This document shows, one piece after another, positions 26,069 to 35,343 of a stretch of DNA of 50,289 nucleotides. The notes below the pieces were generated by a model, which was not told the DNA's origin, did no database searches, and saw only the letters and a list, made by a program, of their open reading frames with translations. How positions within the stretch are numbered: position 1 is the stretch's first letter; each line of letters begins with the position of its first letter. Source of the stretch: Sphingobium sp. (GTDB taxonomy: Bacteria > Pseudomonadota > Alphaproteobacteria > Sphingomonadales > Sphingomonadaceae). Position numbers and translations under genes: made by a program. The stretch covers positions 1-50,289 of the forward strand of contig JALCRK010000024.1 of the NCBI GenBank assembly GCA_022652485.1. The letters are read 5' to 3'.

Positions 26069-28525
26069 TCAGGCTGGTTCGCGCATGGGGCTAGGTCTGG
26101 CCTCCGGTTCGGACGAAGCCTCGCTCCCGATGCCGGCCGAGGATTCGACGTCCTCATTATGGCCCTGATCGACATCGACCGCCCACAGGTCGTTCGCGCC
26201 GCCGAGGATGTTGTCGACCGCGAGTGTCGCGGTGAGCATCGAGTGATCCATGTTGTTGTAGCTGTGCATCCCGCCCCGGCCGACAACCTGCAGGTTGCGG
26301 AAATCGGACAGCCAGCCGCGGATCATGTTCAGCGCTTCGCGATATTCATCGTCATAGACCGGATAGGCCTTGGCCTGGCGGATGACGGTGCCGTCCTTAA
26401 CAGAGGCCGCCTTGCCCAGCCCGAGCATCTCAAACTCCCGCGCCGCCATCTTGATGAGGTCCGCGTCGTCTGCGGTCCACATCTCGTCGCCTTCCTCGCA
26501 GAAATACTCCATGCCGATGCAGGACTTGTCGGCCTCGGGCACCATGTCCTCGGACCAGGACCGGAAATTCTGGATGCGCGCGGCTTTCACCTCGGGATCA
26601 TGGATATAGACCCAGTTGTCCGGGAACGGATCGGCACCCTCAATGATCAGCGCCACGACCACGAAGGCACGATAGCGCAGCTTCTTGGCGGCGGACTGGA
26701 TCGCGGGCGGCGCAGGCGGCATCATGTTCAGCACCATCGTCGAAATCGGCATCGACGAGATGAAATGATCCGCTTCGAGGCGGGTCGTCACCGTTTCGCC
26801 ATTCTGCACAGACTCGACGTCGATGGCGGTTACCATATTTCCTTCGCGGTGGATCTGGGTTGCGACGGAGTTCATCCACACCTCGCCGCCCTTGGCCTCG
26901 ATCCGGTCACGGAAGGCTTCCCACATCATGCCGGGGCCAAGGCGCGGATAATCGAACGTCTCGACGATACTGTCGGTATCGTGCGTGCCGGAAAGCGCGC
27001 GCATCACTGCCTTGCGCAGCGACATGTTGCGGATGCGCTGGATCGCCCAGTCCGCGCGGATCGCCTTGAACGACTTGCCCCACACCTTCTGCGTATAGGG
27101 GCGGAAGAAATACCAGAAGAGGCGGCCACCAAAGCGGTTGGTGATCCACTGCTGGAAATTCTCCTCCTCCTTGTGCGGCATGAAGTTCCACTTCACGTAG
27201 CTGGCGAGGATGAGCGCGGATTCATACAGGCCCATGTTCTTGAGCGCGTTGAACAGGCGCAGCGGATAATCGAAGAACTTGCCGCGATAGTAGATGCGCG
27301 TCTGCCGCTTCCGCCGGAGGAAGGCTTCGGGCAGCACCTCGTTCCACAGCGCCTCGGCGCGGGCCGAGCGGGTGGTGAATCGGTGGCCGCCGATGTCGAA
27401 GCGATAGCCCTTGTAGCTCTCGGTGCGCGAGATGCCGCCCACCTTGTCGCCTGCCTCGACCACGAGCACATGATAGAGGTTGCTGTGCGTCTGCATCCAA
27501 TAGGCTGCGGAAAGCCCGGCCGGGCCGCCGCCGATGATGGCGAGCGTCTGCCGCCCATCGGCGCTGTCCTTGGCCCTGACCTTGGAGGTGGCGGCAAGCC
27601 GGGTCTGATACCAGGCGATGGTCGGCGCGAGGCCTTCACGCAGCTTGAGTGTCGGCGCCCATTTGAGAATCTCGCGCGCGCGGCTGATGTCCGGGCGGCG
27701 GATATGCGGATCGTCCTGCGGCAAATCCTTGTAGACCACGGGCGACTTGGAGTTCGTCAACGTGGTGACGATCTCGGCCAGCTCGCGCACCGAAAATTCC
27801 TCATCGTTGCCGATGTTGACCGGCCCGACCACCGAGCCTTCCGAGTTCATCAGGCGGATAAGGCCATCGACCGTGTCATCGACATAGCAGAAGGAGCGGG
27901 TCTGGGAACCCGAGCCATAGACGGTGAGACCTTTGCCGGTCATCGCCTGGGTCACGAAATTGGGCACCACGCGGCCATCGCCCACGCTCATGCGCGGACC
28001 ATAAGTGTTGAAGATACGCGCGACGCGAATCTCGACGCCATATTGGCGGTTGAAATCGAAGCAGGCGGTTTCAGCGGCGCGCTTGCCCTCGTCATAGCAG
28101 GCACGCGGGCCGGTGCAGCTCACCGCGCCGACATATTTTTCGGGCTGGGGGTGCACTGTGGGGTCGCCATAGACCTCGCTGGTCGAGGCCTGAAGCATTC
28201 GCGCGCCCTTGGCCTGGCAGAACTCCAGCACATTGAGCGTACCGATAACGCAGGTGCGGAGCGTGCCGATCGGATCGGCCTGATAATGGATCGGCGCTGC
28301 CGGGCAGGCGAGGTTATAGAATAGCTCGCATTCAATATCCGGCAATTCGTCGCGGATGTCGCCCTGAATGAAATGGAAATTCGGATGCGCGCTCAGCTCC
28401 GCAAGGTTGGAGACCGAGCCGGTTTGCAGATTGTCGATACACCAGACCTGATGGCCTTCACCGATCAACCGGTCGCACAGATGCGAACCGATAAATCCCG
28501 CGCCGCCCGCGACAATGATTTTCAC
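26069..28525 (-). CDS. UDP-glucuronate decarboxylase (UXS-type) fused to FAD-dependent oxidoreductase
   Basis: An 818-residue two-domain protein. Residues 1 to about 315 match UDP-glucuronic acid decarboxylase (UDP-xylose synthase): GGAGFIGSH, ASTSEVYGDP, GPRACYDEGKR with the catalytic Tyr and Lys, RIFNTYGPRM and YGSGSQTRSFCYVDD. A linker of about 15 residues leads to TLAIIGGGPAGLSAAYW, which begins an FAD domain of about 470 residues. That domain has GGISRTESYKGYRFDIGGHRF and MHSYNNMDHSMLTATLA, a pattern close to UDP-galactopyranose mutase and protoporphyrinogen-oxidase-like proteins. The first domain would convert UDP-glucuronate to UDP-xylose; the second may act on the product or on a related sugar. 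Translation starts at GTG with AGGGA 7 bases upstream. I know these domains as separate genes; the fusion deserves checking. Confidence 0.85.
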   Translation of the reverse strand: MKIIVAGGAGFIGSHLCDRLIGEGHQVWCIDNLQTGSVSNLAELSAHPNFHFIQGDIRDELPDIECELFYNLACPAAPIHYQADPIGTLRTCVIGTLNVLEFCQAKGARMLQASTSEVYGDPTVHPQPEKYVGAVSCTGPRACYDEGKRAAETACFDFNRQYGVEIRVARIFNTYGPRMSVGDGRVVPNFVTQAMTGKGLTVYGSGSQTRSFCYVDDTVDGLIRLMNSEGSVVGPVNIGNDEEFSVRELAEIVTTLTNSKSPVVYKDLPQDDPHIRRPDISRAREILKWAPTLKLREGLAPTIAWYQTRLAATSKVRAKDSADGRQTLAIIGGGPAGLSAAYWMQTHSNLYHVLVVEAGDKVGGISRTESYKGYRFDIGGHRFTTRSARAEALWNEVLPEAFLRRKRQTRIYYRGKFFDYPLRLFNALKNMGLYESALILASYVKWNFMPHKEEENFQQWITNRFGGRLFWYFFRPYTQKVWGKSFKAIRADWAIQRIRNMSLRKAVMRALSGTHDTDSIVETFDYPRLGPGMMWEAFRDRIEAKGGEVWMNSVATQIHREGNMVTAIDVESVQNGETVTTRLEADHFISSMPISTMVLNMMPPAPPAIQSAAKKLRYRAFVVVALIIEGADPFPDNWVYIHDPEVKAARIQNFRSWSEDMVPEADKSCIGMEYFCEEGDEMWTADDADLIKMAAREFEMLGLGKAASVKDGTVIRQAKAYPVYDDEYREALNMIRGWLSDFRNLQVVGRGGMHSYNNMDHSMLTATLAVDNILGGANDLWAVDVDQGHNEDVESSAGIGSEASSEPEARPSPMREPA

Positions 28526-28708
28526 GCTTTCATCCCTGTTAAGCCCTGCCCCGCAGCCTTGTTCCCTTCGATGGAACCCGCTTCCTCTCTATCGTTGAAA
28601 GGTTAACGCTTGACCTCACGACGCCGGCCATCCGCCATGAAGAATCACTTCATCCTCCGGAACTATCGAGGAAAAGTGAATTGAAGCAAGTTCGTTTATC
28701 ATGATTTG

Positions 28709-28739
28709 CGGCGCCCGGCACTATTACTGCCGGGCGCCG
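28709..28739 (-). terminator. 12-bp hairpin after the PepSY gene
   Basis: CGGCGCCCGGCA, a 7-base loop, then TGCCGGGCGCCG: a perfect 12-bp stem directly after the stop codon of the minus-strand PepSY gene. This end also lies upstream of the UXS fusion gene, so it isolates the two minus-strand transcripts. Confidence 0.7.
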
Positions 28740-28742
28740 GTT

Positions 28743-29282
28743 TCATTTCCAGAACCATGTGCCTGCTGCATTGCGCCGCACACGCTCGCGGCGCATCGTC
28801 CACCAGACCCACAGGCCGCTGCCGGAAAGGCCGACCAGCACCACGCCCACAAGGCCGCCAGCGACATGCCCTGCTGTACCCGCGATGCCGAAAGTGTGGA
28901 GCATCAGCACCAGCAAGCGTATCTTCGCCAGCGTGCCGCCGGCCGACTTCGGCGTTTCGCTTCCGGGCTTTTGCTTGCCGGTCGCGAGATCGATCTCAAC
29001 GACCTTCTTGTCGCCGGCGAAACGCACCACCGCCGAAGGCGCCTTGCTATGCGCCTCCAGCCGAAGCATTTCGATCCTGCGACCGCCAGACAGCGCCTCG
29101 ACCCGCGCCGCCAGGGCCACGGCATCGAGCGGAGGCAGCGGGACGGAAGCGCGCGCAGACGCCCGCTCACTCACATGCCCCACCTCGTCGATCTGGAGCA
29201 GAACGCCAGTGCCGCCGATCAGCACCAACAGGACCGCAGCTATCGTTCCCAGCCACCGATGCCATTTGCGCCAGAAATTCAT
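28743..29282 (-). CDS. Small PepSY-type membrane protein
   Basis: A 179-residue protein with an N-terminal transmembrane helix (WLGTIAAVLLVLIGGTGVLL) preceded by FWRKWHRW, a PepSY-like central domain (ALAARVEALSGGRRIEMLRLE ... VVEIDLATGK) and a C-terminal helix (VAGGLVGVVLVGLSGSGLWVWW). FWRKWHRWLG and LHTFGIAG-x3-HVAGG resemble PepSY_TM proteins linked to iron or reductase systems, but this one is short. Its ATG overlaps the stop codon of the upstream membrane-protein gene (ATGA), so the two are translationally coupled. Role unknown. Confidence 0.75.
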   Translation of the reverse strand: MNFWRKWHRWLGTIAAVLLVLIGGTGVLLQIDEVGHVSERASARASVPLPPLDAVALAARVEALSGGRRIEMLRLEAHSKAPSAVVRFAGDKKVVEIDLATGKQKPGSETPKSAGGTLAKIRLLVLMLHTFGIAGTAGHVAGGLVGVVLVGLSGSGLWVWWTMRRERVRRNAAGTWFWK

Positions 29283-30742
29283 CCCTTTTCTTTCCTTCCA
29301 ATCCGAACCATGCCGAGCCCGCCGCGCGCAAAACCGATCGCCAGTGCCAGCCAAGGGACCAGCCATACAAGCCGGGCCTGATACCGCGGCGCGACCCCGG
29401 AGAATATGGCGCACACCGCCGCATTCGCCAGCAGGCCGATGACGACGATGACCACCATCCAGCGCTGGGACGGGCTCATGCCCCGCCACCACAACAGCAG
29501 CGCGAGTGTCCCTGCAATGACCGTGATCAAAGTCAGCCGGTCCAGAACATATAAAAGGGCCGGGTCTTCGCCCGATCCGGGATTGCGCAGGATGATGTCG
29601 CCCTTGGCGCTGCGGACGATGGTGCTGCCGTAGCGGAAATAATTCAGGCTGAAGCGGATGAACTGTTCCGGCACGTCATGCACCACGACAATCAGCTGCT
29701 GGACAGGATAGCGCTTGGTGGTCTCCAAAAGGATCGCGTTTTCCTCGGCACGGATGCGGTCAAGCTGCCGGGGCGTCGCGCGAACGATGAGGTTGTCCTT
29801 GCTCCATAACAGCTCCTGAACAGTATTCGGGATATGGGTGCCGTAGATTTCGCAGATCGCGTAGCGATGCGGATTCCGGCATTCTTCCACCAGATACCAG
29901 CGCGCCGGGCCATTATCGATCGCGCGGGCGAGCGCCAGCGGGTGATGCTTGGGCGCAACGCTGGCGTGGCCGAAGCCCACCAGACCGGTGAGCAGCACCA
30001 GCAGCGTGCCCAATATGGGCGGCGCCCAAAGGACGCCCAGCGCCTTCGGCAGAGCGACCGGCAATCGCCGCCGGATCAGTAGCAACAGCGGGCTCACGGC
30101 AAGCGCGGTGCCAAGCGCGATGGGGGGATGGCTGGTATGCACCGCAACGCCAAAAATCGCGAAGCCCATAATCAGCGCACGCATCGCCCAGCTGAACCTG
30201 TCCCAGTTAAAGGGCAGGATCGCCATCGCGCCGAGCATAACCGGCGCATAGCAATCGGGCATGATGAACGTGACGGTGGGCGCCAGCGGGCTGGCGAAGG
30301 CGGCGAATCCCGCCATCGCCGCGAAGGGCCGCCAGCCTGGCCCGGCGATGCTTTCAAATAGGGCGACCAGCACCAGCGCGACCGTGACGGCATGAAACAC
30401 CGCCATGTAGACCATGCTCATGCCCGGCCCGCCGAACACATAGCCCAGCACACTGTAGAGGATCGAGCGAGCAACCTTGGTATCCCTGCCGTCTTCCTTG
30501 GCAGGAGCCGCCGCGCTCACGGTCTTATCGCCCTCCGCCACAGCGGGCACCTTGCGCGGATGGGGTTTGGCAAGATGAAGCTTGCGCAGCACGAACGTTA
30601 CGGCGCGCTCGCCGCCGTTCTGATAGGCCGCGCTGTCCACCATATAGGCGGGGCGGCCGAAGATGAGGAGGGGCCAAAGCAGCAGAAGCGCAAGCAGGAG
30701 GCTCCGCATCATCATGACGCGCGTGAGTGAAACCTTGTGCAT
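29279..30742 (-). CDS. Polytopic membrane protein of unknown function
   Basis: About 487 residues with many hydrophobic helices (first LLLALLLLWPLLIF, last LVWLVPWLALAIGFARGGLG) and a large extra-membrane segment in the middle-to-late part (CRNPHRYAICEIYG, VHDVPEQFIRF). It lacks the acidic DE or DD motif near the N-terminus that marks GT39/ArnT enzymes, so I do not call it a glycosyltransferase. In this locus it could be a polymerase-like or export-linked membrane protein. I start it at MHKVSLTR; the ribosome-binding site is weak (AGGG, 10 bases). It is divergent from the GT39-like gene and coupled to the PepSY gene. Confidence 0.6.
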   Translation of the reverse strand: MHKVSLTRVMMMRSLLLALLLLWPLLIFGRPAYMVDSAAYQNGGERAVTFVLRKLHLAKPHPRKVPAVAEGDKTVSAAAPAKEDGRDTKVARSILYSVLGYVFGGPGMSMVYMAVFHAVTVALVLVALFESIAGPGWRPFAAMAGFAAFASPLAPTVTFIMPDCYAPVMLGAMAILPFNWDRFSWAMRALIMGFAIFGVAVHTSHPPIALGTALAVSPLLLLIRRRLPVALPKALGVLWAPPILGTLLVLLTGLVGFGHASVAPKHHPLALARAIDNGPARWYLVEECRNPHRYAICEIYGTHIPNTVQELLWSKDNLIVRATPRQLDRIRAEENAILLETTKRYPVQQLIVVVHDVPEQFIRFSLNYFRYGSTIVRSAKGDIILRNPGSGEDPALLYVLDRLTLITVIAGTLALLLWWRGMSPSQRWMVVIVVIGLLANAAVCAIFSGVAPRYQARLVWLVPWLALAIGFARGGLGMVRIGRKEKG

Positions 30743-30947
30743 AGATGAATTGCCCTGTTGCCCCCGGGGTCGAACCCGACCGCTCTCTTTTATACAGCAA
30801 AGATTTGCTGAACAGATAAAATCGGGCACGGTTTAGCGCCTTTTAAGAAAACATCCTTTACGCGATTGCCATCGGGCACGGCGGGCGCAATACATGTTGC
30901 AGCGCAACCATGACCGATTGCAGTCTCCAGACGGGTTAAGGCAGGGC

Positions 30948-32477
30948 ATGAACGAGGAGCATAAGGCCACGAGACGGGAATGGGGCGCGCTGGCGCTGAT
31001 CCTCCTGCTGGCGCTGGCCTTGCGCCTGTTCAAGGCGGACGCCTCGCTGTGGTATGACGAGATCTTCACCGTCGTAAACTTCGTGCGCCTGCCGACGCTG
31101 GATCTGGTCAAGACATTCGATTCGCTCAACAATCATATGCTGTACAGCCTGCTGGCGCAGATCTGCGTCGGTCTGTTCGGGGAAACCCCGACAGCGCTGC
31201 GCCTTCCCGCCATCCTCTTCGGCGTGGGCAGCATTGCCGTCCAGTGGCGCATTGCGCGGCGGGTGATGGGTGGCCCCGGCGCGCTGATAGTGGCGCTGTT
31301 GCTGACGCTCTCCTATCATCATGTCTGGTTCTCTCAGAACGCGCGCGGATATACCGGCCTGCTCTTCTTCACTTCGGCAGCGACACTTCTGTTCCTCAAG
31401 GGGCTGGAGAAGCCGCATTGGAAGACCTGGGCAGGCTATGGGCTTGCCGTAGCGGCTGCGATGTACACCCACATGTCCGCCGGGTTCTTCTTCGTGGCGC
31501 ATGGTGTCGTCTATGCGGCGATGGCGGGATATGGGCTGGTCAAGAAGCAGTCAGGAAAGCGCCTGCCCGGCATTTTGAGCGGGGGGCCGATCTTCGGCAT
31601 AGGCCTCAGCATTGTCGTGACGCTGGCGCTCTATGCGCCGATCATCAGCCAGGCGTTCTCGACGATTCACGAGGTATCGCAAGCCTCCGCAGCCCCCGGC
31701 GGCGCGGCGCTGGCTGAATGGCGCAATCCGGTGCGCGCGGTCAAGGAAATCGGCCAGTCCATCTCTTCCGCCGGGCCGCTGGTGCCGCTGATCCTGCTGG
31801 GCGCGGTGCTGGTGCTGGCAGCGGGGATCGCGGCGCTGTATCGCCGTGCGCCCGTGCTCACCGCCATCTATGTGGTGCATGTACCGCTCGCGATGCTGCT
31901 GCTCTACTGTGTGGGCGTGCGCATCTGGCCGCGCTATTTCTTCGTCGATATCGGCTTCATCTTCATGACGCTGGTGGAAGGCGTATTCGCCTGGAGCAGC
32001 ATCATCGCGCCGCGATTCCAGTTTCAGGGGCGCCCCGTTTTCGACGCCGCATGGATTTCCCGACTGGGTATCGTGGCGATGGTGCTGGTGTCGATCGGCT
32101 TGCTGGTGCCCAATTACCTGCACCCCAAACAGGACTTCATCGGCGCACGCGATTTCGTTCGCGCCTATGCAAAGCCGGGAGACAGCATCGCGGCCGTGGG
32201 CCTCGCGGGCTATGCCTACAGCCACTATTACGCCCCAGAATTCAAGGTGATCGAAACGGGCGCGGAGCTGGCGAAGCTGCGCCAGACCACCAAGGGCCGT
32301 ACCTGGGTCATCCTCGCCTTCCCGCACCAGACGCTCGCCGCTAGGCCAGACGTGAAGGCGGAGCTGTCGCGGCACTATAACGACATGGACACGTTCAAGG
32401 GCACATTGGGCGACGGCGAAGTCTGGACGGTAATTTCCGCAAGCGGGCCGGACCAGAAGGGCACCTTCCTGCTATGA
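30948..32477 (+). CDS. GT39/ArnT-like membrane glycosyltransferase
   Basis: About 509 residues with 10 or more hydrophobic helices, of the GT-C (PMT/ArnT-like) fold. The catalytic Asp/Glu pair is in ASLWYDEIFTV after the first helix, and SYHHVWFSQNARGYT matches the family's second conserved loop (WFSQEAR-type). Such enzymes move a sugar from polyprenyl-phosphate onto lipid, glycan or protein at the periplasmic face. The C-terminal soluble part ends VWTVISASGP. I start it at MNEEHKAT (GGCAGGG before ATG). It heads a plus-strand operon and overlaps the flippase start by ATGA. The HAD-UbiA protein at 44.5 kb could supply its lipid-linked donor. Confidence 0.85.
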   Translation: MNEEHKATRREWGALALILLLALALRLFKADASLWYDEIFTVVNFVRLPTLDLVKTFDSLNNHMLYSLLAQICVGLFGETPTALRLPAILFGVGSIAVQWRIARRVMGGPGALIVALLLTLSYHHVWFSQNARGYTGLLFFTSAATLLFLKGLEKPHWKTWAGYGLAVAAAMYTHMSAGFFFVAHGVVYAAMAGYGLVKKQSGKRLPGILSGGPIFGIGLSIVVTLALYAPIISQAFSTIHEVSQASAAPGGAALAEWRNPVRAVKEIGQSISSAGPLVPLILLGAVLVLAAGIAALYRRAPVLTAIYVVHVPLAMLLLYCVGVRIWPRYFFVDIGFIFMTLVEGVFAWSSIIAPRFQFQGRPVFDAAWISRLGIVAMVLVSIGLLVPNYLHPKQDFIGARDFVRAYAKPGDSIAAVGLAGYAYSHYYAPEFKVIETGAELAKLRQTTKGRTWVILAFPHQTLAARPDVKAELSRHYNDMDTFKGTLGDGEVWTVISASGPDQKGTFLL

Positions 32478-33979
32478 CGCGCGCCATCTCCCGATTTGGC
32501 CGGTTCGTGATGCGCCCACAGTTCAAGCTGGCGCGCGACCTCGGCCTGCTTTGGGTCGGACAGATTGGCACCAAGGGAGTGGCATTTCTGGCGTTCGCGA
32601 TCCTCGCGCGCCGCCTGCTGCCGCACGAATATGGCGCGGTCGAGTATGCGATGGGTCTCGCCACACTCGCCACGCTGGCGATCGATGGCGGCCTGGGTTC
32701 GGTAGGCGTACGCCGCCTGACACAAGGGCACCAGAGCGCCGAGGAGCTGGTGGCGCTCATTCCTGCGGCGCAGCTCTGCATCGCGGCGGTAATGGCCCCG
32801 GCGATGGTACTCTTCACCTGGTTCTACGCCCATGACGCGGATGCGCTCAAGCTGACCAGCCTCGTCGCGCTGAGCCTGCTGATCCCGCCGTGGAAGCAGG
32901 ATTGGCTGTTTCAGGCCAAGGGCATGATGACCGACGTGGTGCTGGCGCAGTGCGTGCGCGTACTGTCCTTCATGCTGGGCTGCGTGCTGCTGGTACATGG
33001 CGATGCGGACGTGGTACGCGTCGGCTTTGCCGAAATCGGTTCTGTCGCGCTCGCCACGGGCTATCTGATGTGGCGGCAGCACAGCAGAGTAGCGCCGCTG
33101 CGCCTCCGCTTCGCGCTCCACAAGCTCGCCGACCTGCTGCGCGAGGGGGCGGCAATCGGCGCGGGCGCGATCTGCTGGGCGCTGTTCCAATATGCGCCGC
33201 TCTTGATCCTCGCCGCGATGGCGGGAATGACCGACACCGCCTACTTCGGCGCAGCGCATCGCCTTGGCGTCTCGCTCGTCACGTTCAGCTGGCTCTATCA
33301 TTTCAACCTGTATCCGGTGATCTCGCGCCGGGTGCAGGGCGAGCCTGCCGCGCTGGTACGCCTTACCCGCATGTCGATCCGCGCGACTGCCTGGGGCGGC
33401 ATCGGCCTCGCGCTGGCCTTGACGCTCGCAGCCGAACCGCTGCTGCGCCTGCTGTTCGGCTCCGGCTTCGAGCGTGCGGCGGCGCCTTTCTCGATTCTCG
33501 TCTGGACTTTCCCGCTCACCCTGCTCTCCGGCCATGCGCGCTGGATTTTGATCGCGGCGAAACGCGGCAACGATATGCTGATCTCGCAGATCGCCGGCGT
33601 TGCGGTGGCGATCCCGGCGGCATGGTTACTGATCGGCCCGGCGGGGCTTGGCCCGATGGGCGCGGCAGCGGCGATGAGCCTCGCCTGCCTCGTCGTCTGG
33701 GCGGTGTCGCAGGTCTTTACCCATATCCGCGGTCATGATGTGCCGGTACTCCCCGCGCTGCCTGCCATCGCGACCGCAGGTCTGATCGTATTCGCCGCCC
33801 ATGCGCTTGCGCTCGGTCCGTGGGTCGCGCTCGGCGCGGGAATGGCCGTTTTCCTCGCCGTCGCCTTTGCCTTCGATCATCATCTTATTGACGAACTGAG
33901 CCATCTGGCGAGGGGCGAACCGCCCAGCGCACTCACCACACCCACCAGCCAACCCGCGCCCGAAGGCGCGCGCATCTAG
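32474..33979 (+). CDS. Wzx-type polysaccharide flippase
   Basis: A 501-residue protein with 12-14 hydrophobic helices of the oligosaccharide flippase (MOP) superfamily. The N-terminus QFKLARDLGLLWVGQIGTKG and LARRLLPHEYGAVEYAM resemble the RLLGPEEYG motif of Wzx proteins; PILVWTFPLTLLSG fits the later repeat. It should move undecaprenyl-linked oligosaccharide across the inner membrane. Its ATG overlaps the stop codon of the GT39-like gene, so the two are coupled. A matching Wzy polymerase is not obvious; one of the unassigned membrane proteins could serve. Confidence 0.88.
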   Translation: MTRAISRFGRFVMRPQFKLARDLGLLWVGQIGTKGVAFLAFAILARRLLPHEYGAVEYAMGLATLATLAIDGGLGSVGVRRLTQGHQSAEELVALIPAAQLCIAAVMAPAMVLFTWFYAHDADALKLTSLVALSLLIPPWKQDWLFQAKGMMTDVVLAQCVRVLSFMLGCVLLVHGDADVVRVGFAEIGSVALATGYLMWRQHSRVAPLRLRFALHKLADLLREGAAIGAGAICWALFQYAPLLILAAMAGMTDTAYFGAAHRLGVSLVTFSWLYHFNLYPVISRRVQGEPAALVRLTRMSIRATAWGGIGLALALTLAAEPLLRLLFGSGFERAAAPFSILVWTFPLTLLSGHARWILIAAKRGNDMLISQIAGVAVAIPAAWLLIGPAGLGPMGAAAAMSLACLVVWAVSQVFTHIRGHDVPVLPALPAIATAGLIVFAAHALALGPWVALGAGMAVFLAVAFAFDHHLIDELSHLARGEPPSALTTPTSQPAPEGARI

Positions 33980-33995
33980 GGAACCGGACACGCAC

Positions 33996-35333
33996 ATGCC
34001 CTCACCCCATTACGAACAGACGCTCTCCCGTCTTGAGGACGGCACCGCCACCATCGGCATCATCGGCCTGGGCTATGTCGGCCTGCCGCTGGCGCTCGCG
34101 GGGGTAAAGGCGGGCTACAAGGTCATCGGCTTTGACGTCAGCCAACCGCGCGTCGACGCCATCAATCGCGGCGAACAGGTCATCTCCTATATGGACCCGA
34201 CCGAAATGCGCGAAGCGATCGCCGCGGGCAAGTTCGAGGCAACGAGCGATTTCTCGCGCCTCGGCGAGCCCGACGCGCTCGCCATCTGCGTCCCCACTCC
34301 GCTCACCCGCAATCGCGACCCCGATCTCTCCTATGTCGTCAACACGGCGGAGATGATCGCGAAGACGCTGCGTCCCGGCCAGCTCGTTGTGCTCGAATCG
34401 ACCACCTGGCCCGGCACCACGCGCGAAGTGGTGCAGCCCGTCCTCGAAGGCGCAGGCGGTGTGCTGGGCGAAACCTTCTTCCTTGGTTTCTCGCCTGAGC
34501 GCGAAGACCCCGGCAACAAGAGCTTCAACACCAAGACCATCCCCAAGCTGGTCGGCGCGGATGACCCGCAGTCGCGCAAGCTGGCAGAGACTTTCTACGG
34601 CAAGACGGTGGCCAAGGTGGTGCCCGTGAACAGCGCGGCAGTCGCGGAGGCCGCAAAGCTCACCGAAAACATCTTCCGCGCGGTCAACATCGCGCTCGTG
34701 AACGAGCTGAAGCTCGTTTACGCCGAGATGGGTATCGACGTGTGGGAGGTGATCGCCGCCGCCGCGACCAAGCCGTTCGGCTATCAGGCCTTTTATCCCG
34801 GCCCCGGCCTTGGCGGTCACTGCATCCCGATCGATCCATTCTACCTCACCTGGAAGGCGCGCGAGTTCGGCATCGAGAGCCGCTTCATCGAGCTTGCAGG
34901 CCAGATCAACACCGCCATGCCACGCCATGTGGTGAGCGAATTGTCGCGCGCGCTCAATGCCCAATCCGGCAAGGGTCTCAAAGGATCGAAGGTGCTGATC
35001 CTCGGCCTGGCCTACAAATCCGATGTCGATGATCTGCGCGAAAGCCCCTCACTCACGCTGATCGACCTCATAGAGGCGCAGGGCGCGCAGGTGGATTTCC
35101 ACGATCCGCACATCCCGGTCGTGCCGATGACGCGCGAACATGCGGAACTGGCGGGCCGTGTGTCCGCCCCGCTCGATGCGGCGACGGTAGCGGGCTATGA
35201 CGCGGTACTGATCTCCACCGATCATGCGGCGGTCGATTATGGCCTAGTCGCCGCGCACGCAAAGCTGATCGTCGACACGCGCAACGCCCTCGCCAAGCGA
35301 GGGATCGACGCGGCACAGGCCGTGAAGGCGTAA
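33996..35333 (+). CDS. Nucleotide-sugar 6-dehydrogenase (UDP-Glc/GlcNAc type)
   Basis: A 445-residue NAD-dependent UDP-sugar dehydrogenase. IGLGYVGLPLALAGVKAG is the Rossmann loop, ESTTWPGTTREVV and FFLGFSPEREDPGN are family motifs, LTENIFRAVNIALVNELKL is the central helix, and the catalytic Cys lies in GGHCIPIDPFYL. The sequence type is closer to the WbpA/WecC/TviB group than to short UDP-glucose dehydrogenases. The product is a UDP-uronic acid; if UDP-glucuronate, it would feed the UXS-type decarboxylase at 28.5 kb. It lies 16 bases after the flippase and 10 before the GT4. Confidence 0.9.
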   Translation: MPSPHYEQTLSRLEDGTATIGIIGLGYVGLPLALAGVKAGYKVIGFDVSQPRVDAINRGEQVISYMDPTEMREAIAAGKFEATSDFSRLGEPDALAICVPTPLTRNRDPDLSYVVNTAEMIAKTLRPGQLVVLESTTWPGTTREVVQPVLEGAGGVLGETFFLGFSPEREDPGNKSFNTKTIPKLVGADDPQSRKLAETFYGKTVAKVVPVNSAAVAEAAKLTENIFRAVNIALVNELKLVYAEMGIDVWEVIAAAATKPFGYQAFYPGPGLGGHCIPIDPFYLTWKAREFGIESRFIELAGQINTAMPRHVVSELSRALNAQSGKGLKGSKVLILGLAYKSDVDDLRESPSLTLIDLIEAQGAQVDFHDPHIPVVPMTREHAELAGRVSAPLDAATVAGYDAVLISTDHAAVDYGLVAAHAKLIVDTRNALAKRGIDAAQAVKA

Positions 35334-35343
35334 GGGCGCGCCT

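Noticed and set aside
26159..28324. 721-codon open frame on the plus strand, antisense to the UXS/FAD fusion
   Set aside because: It is a high-GC shadow: its residues are repetitive and lack any domain, while the minus strand has clear motifs in both domains.
32375..33535. 386-codon open frame antisense to the flippase
   Set aside because: Composition rich in R, Q, E and H typical of shadow frames; the flippase motifs and start overlap are on the plus strand.
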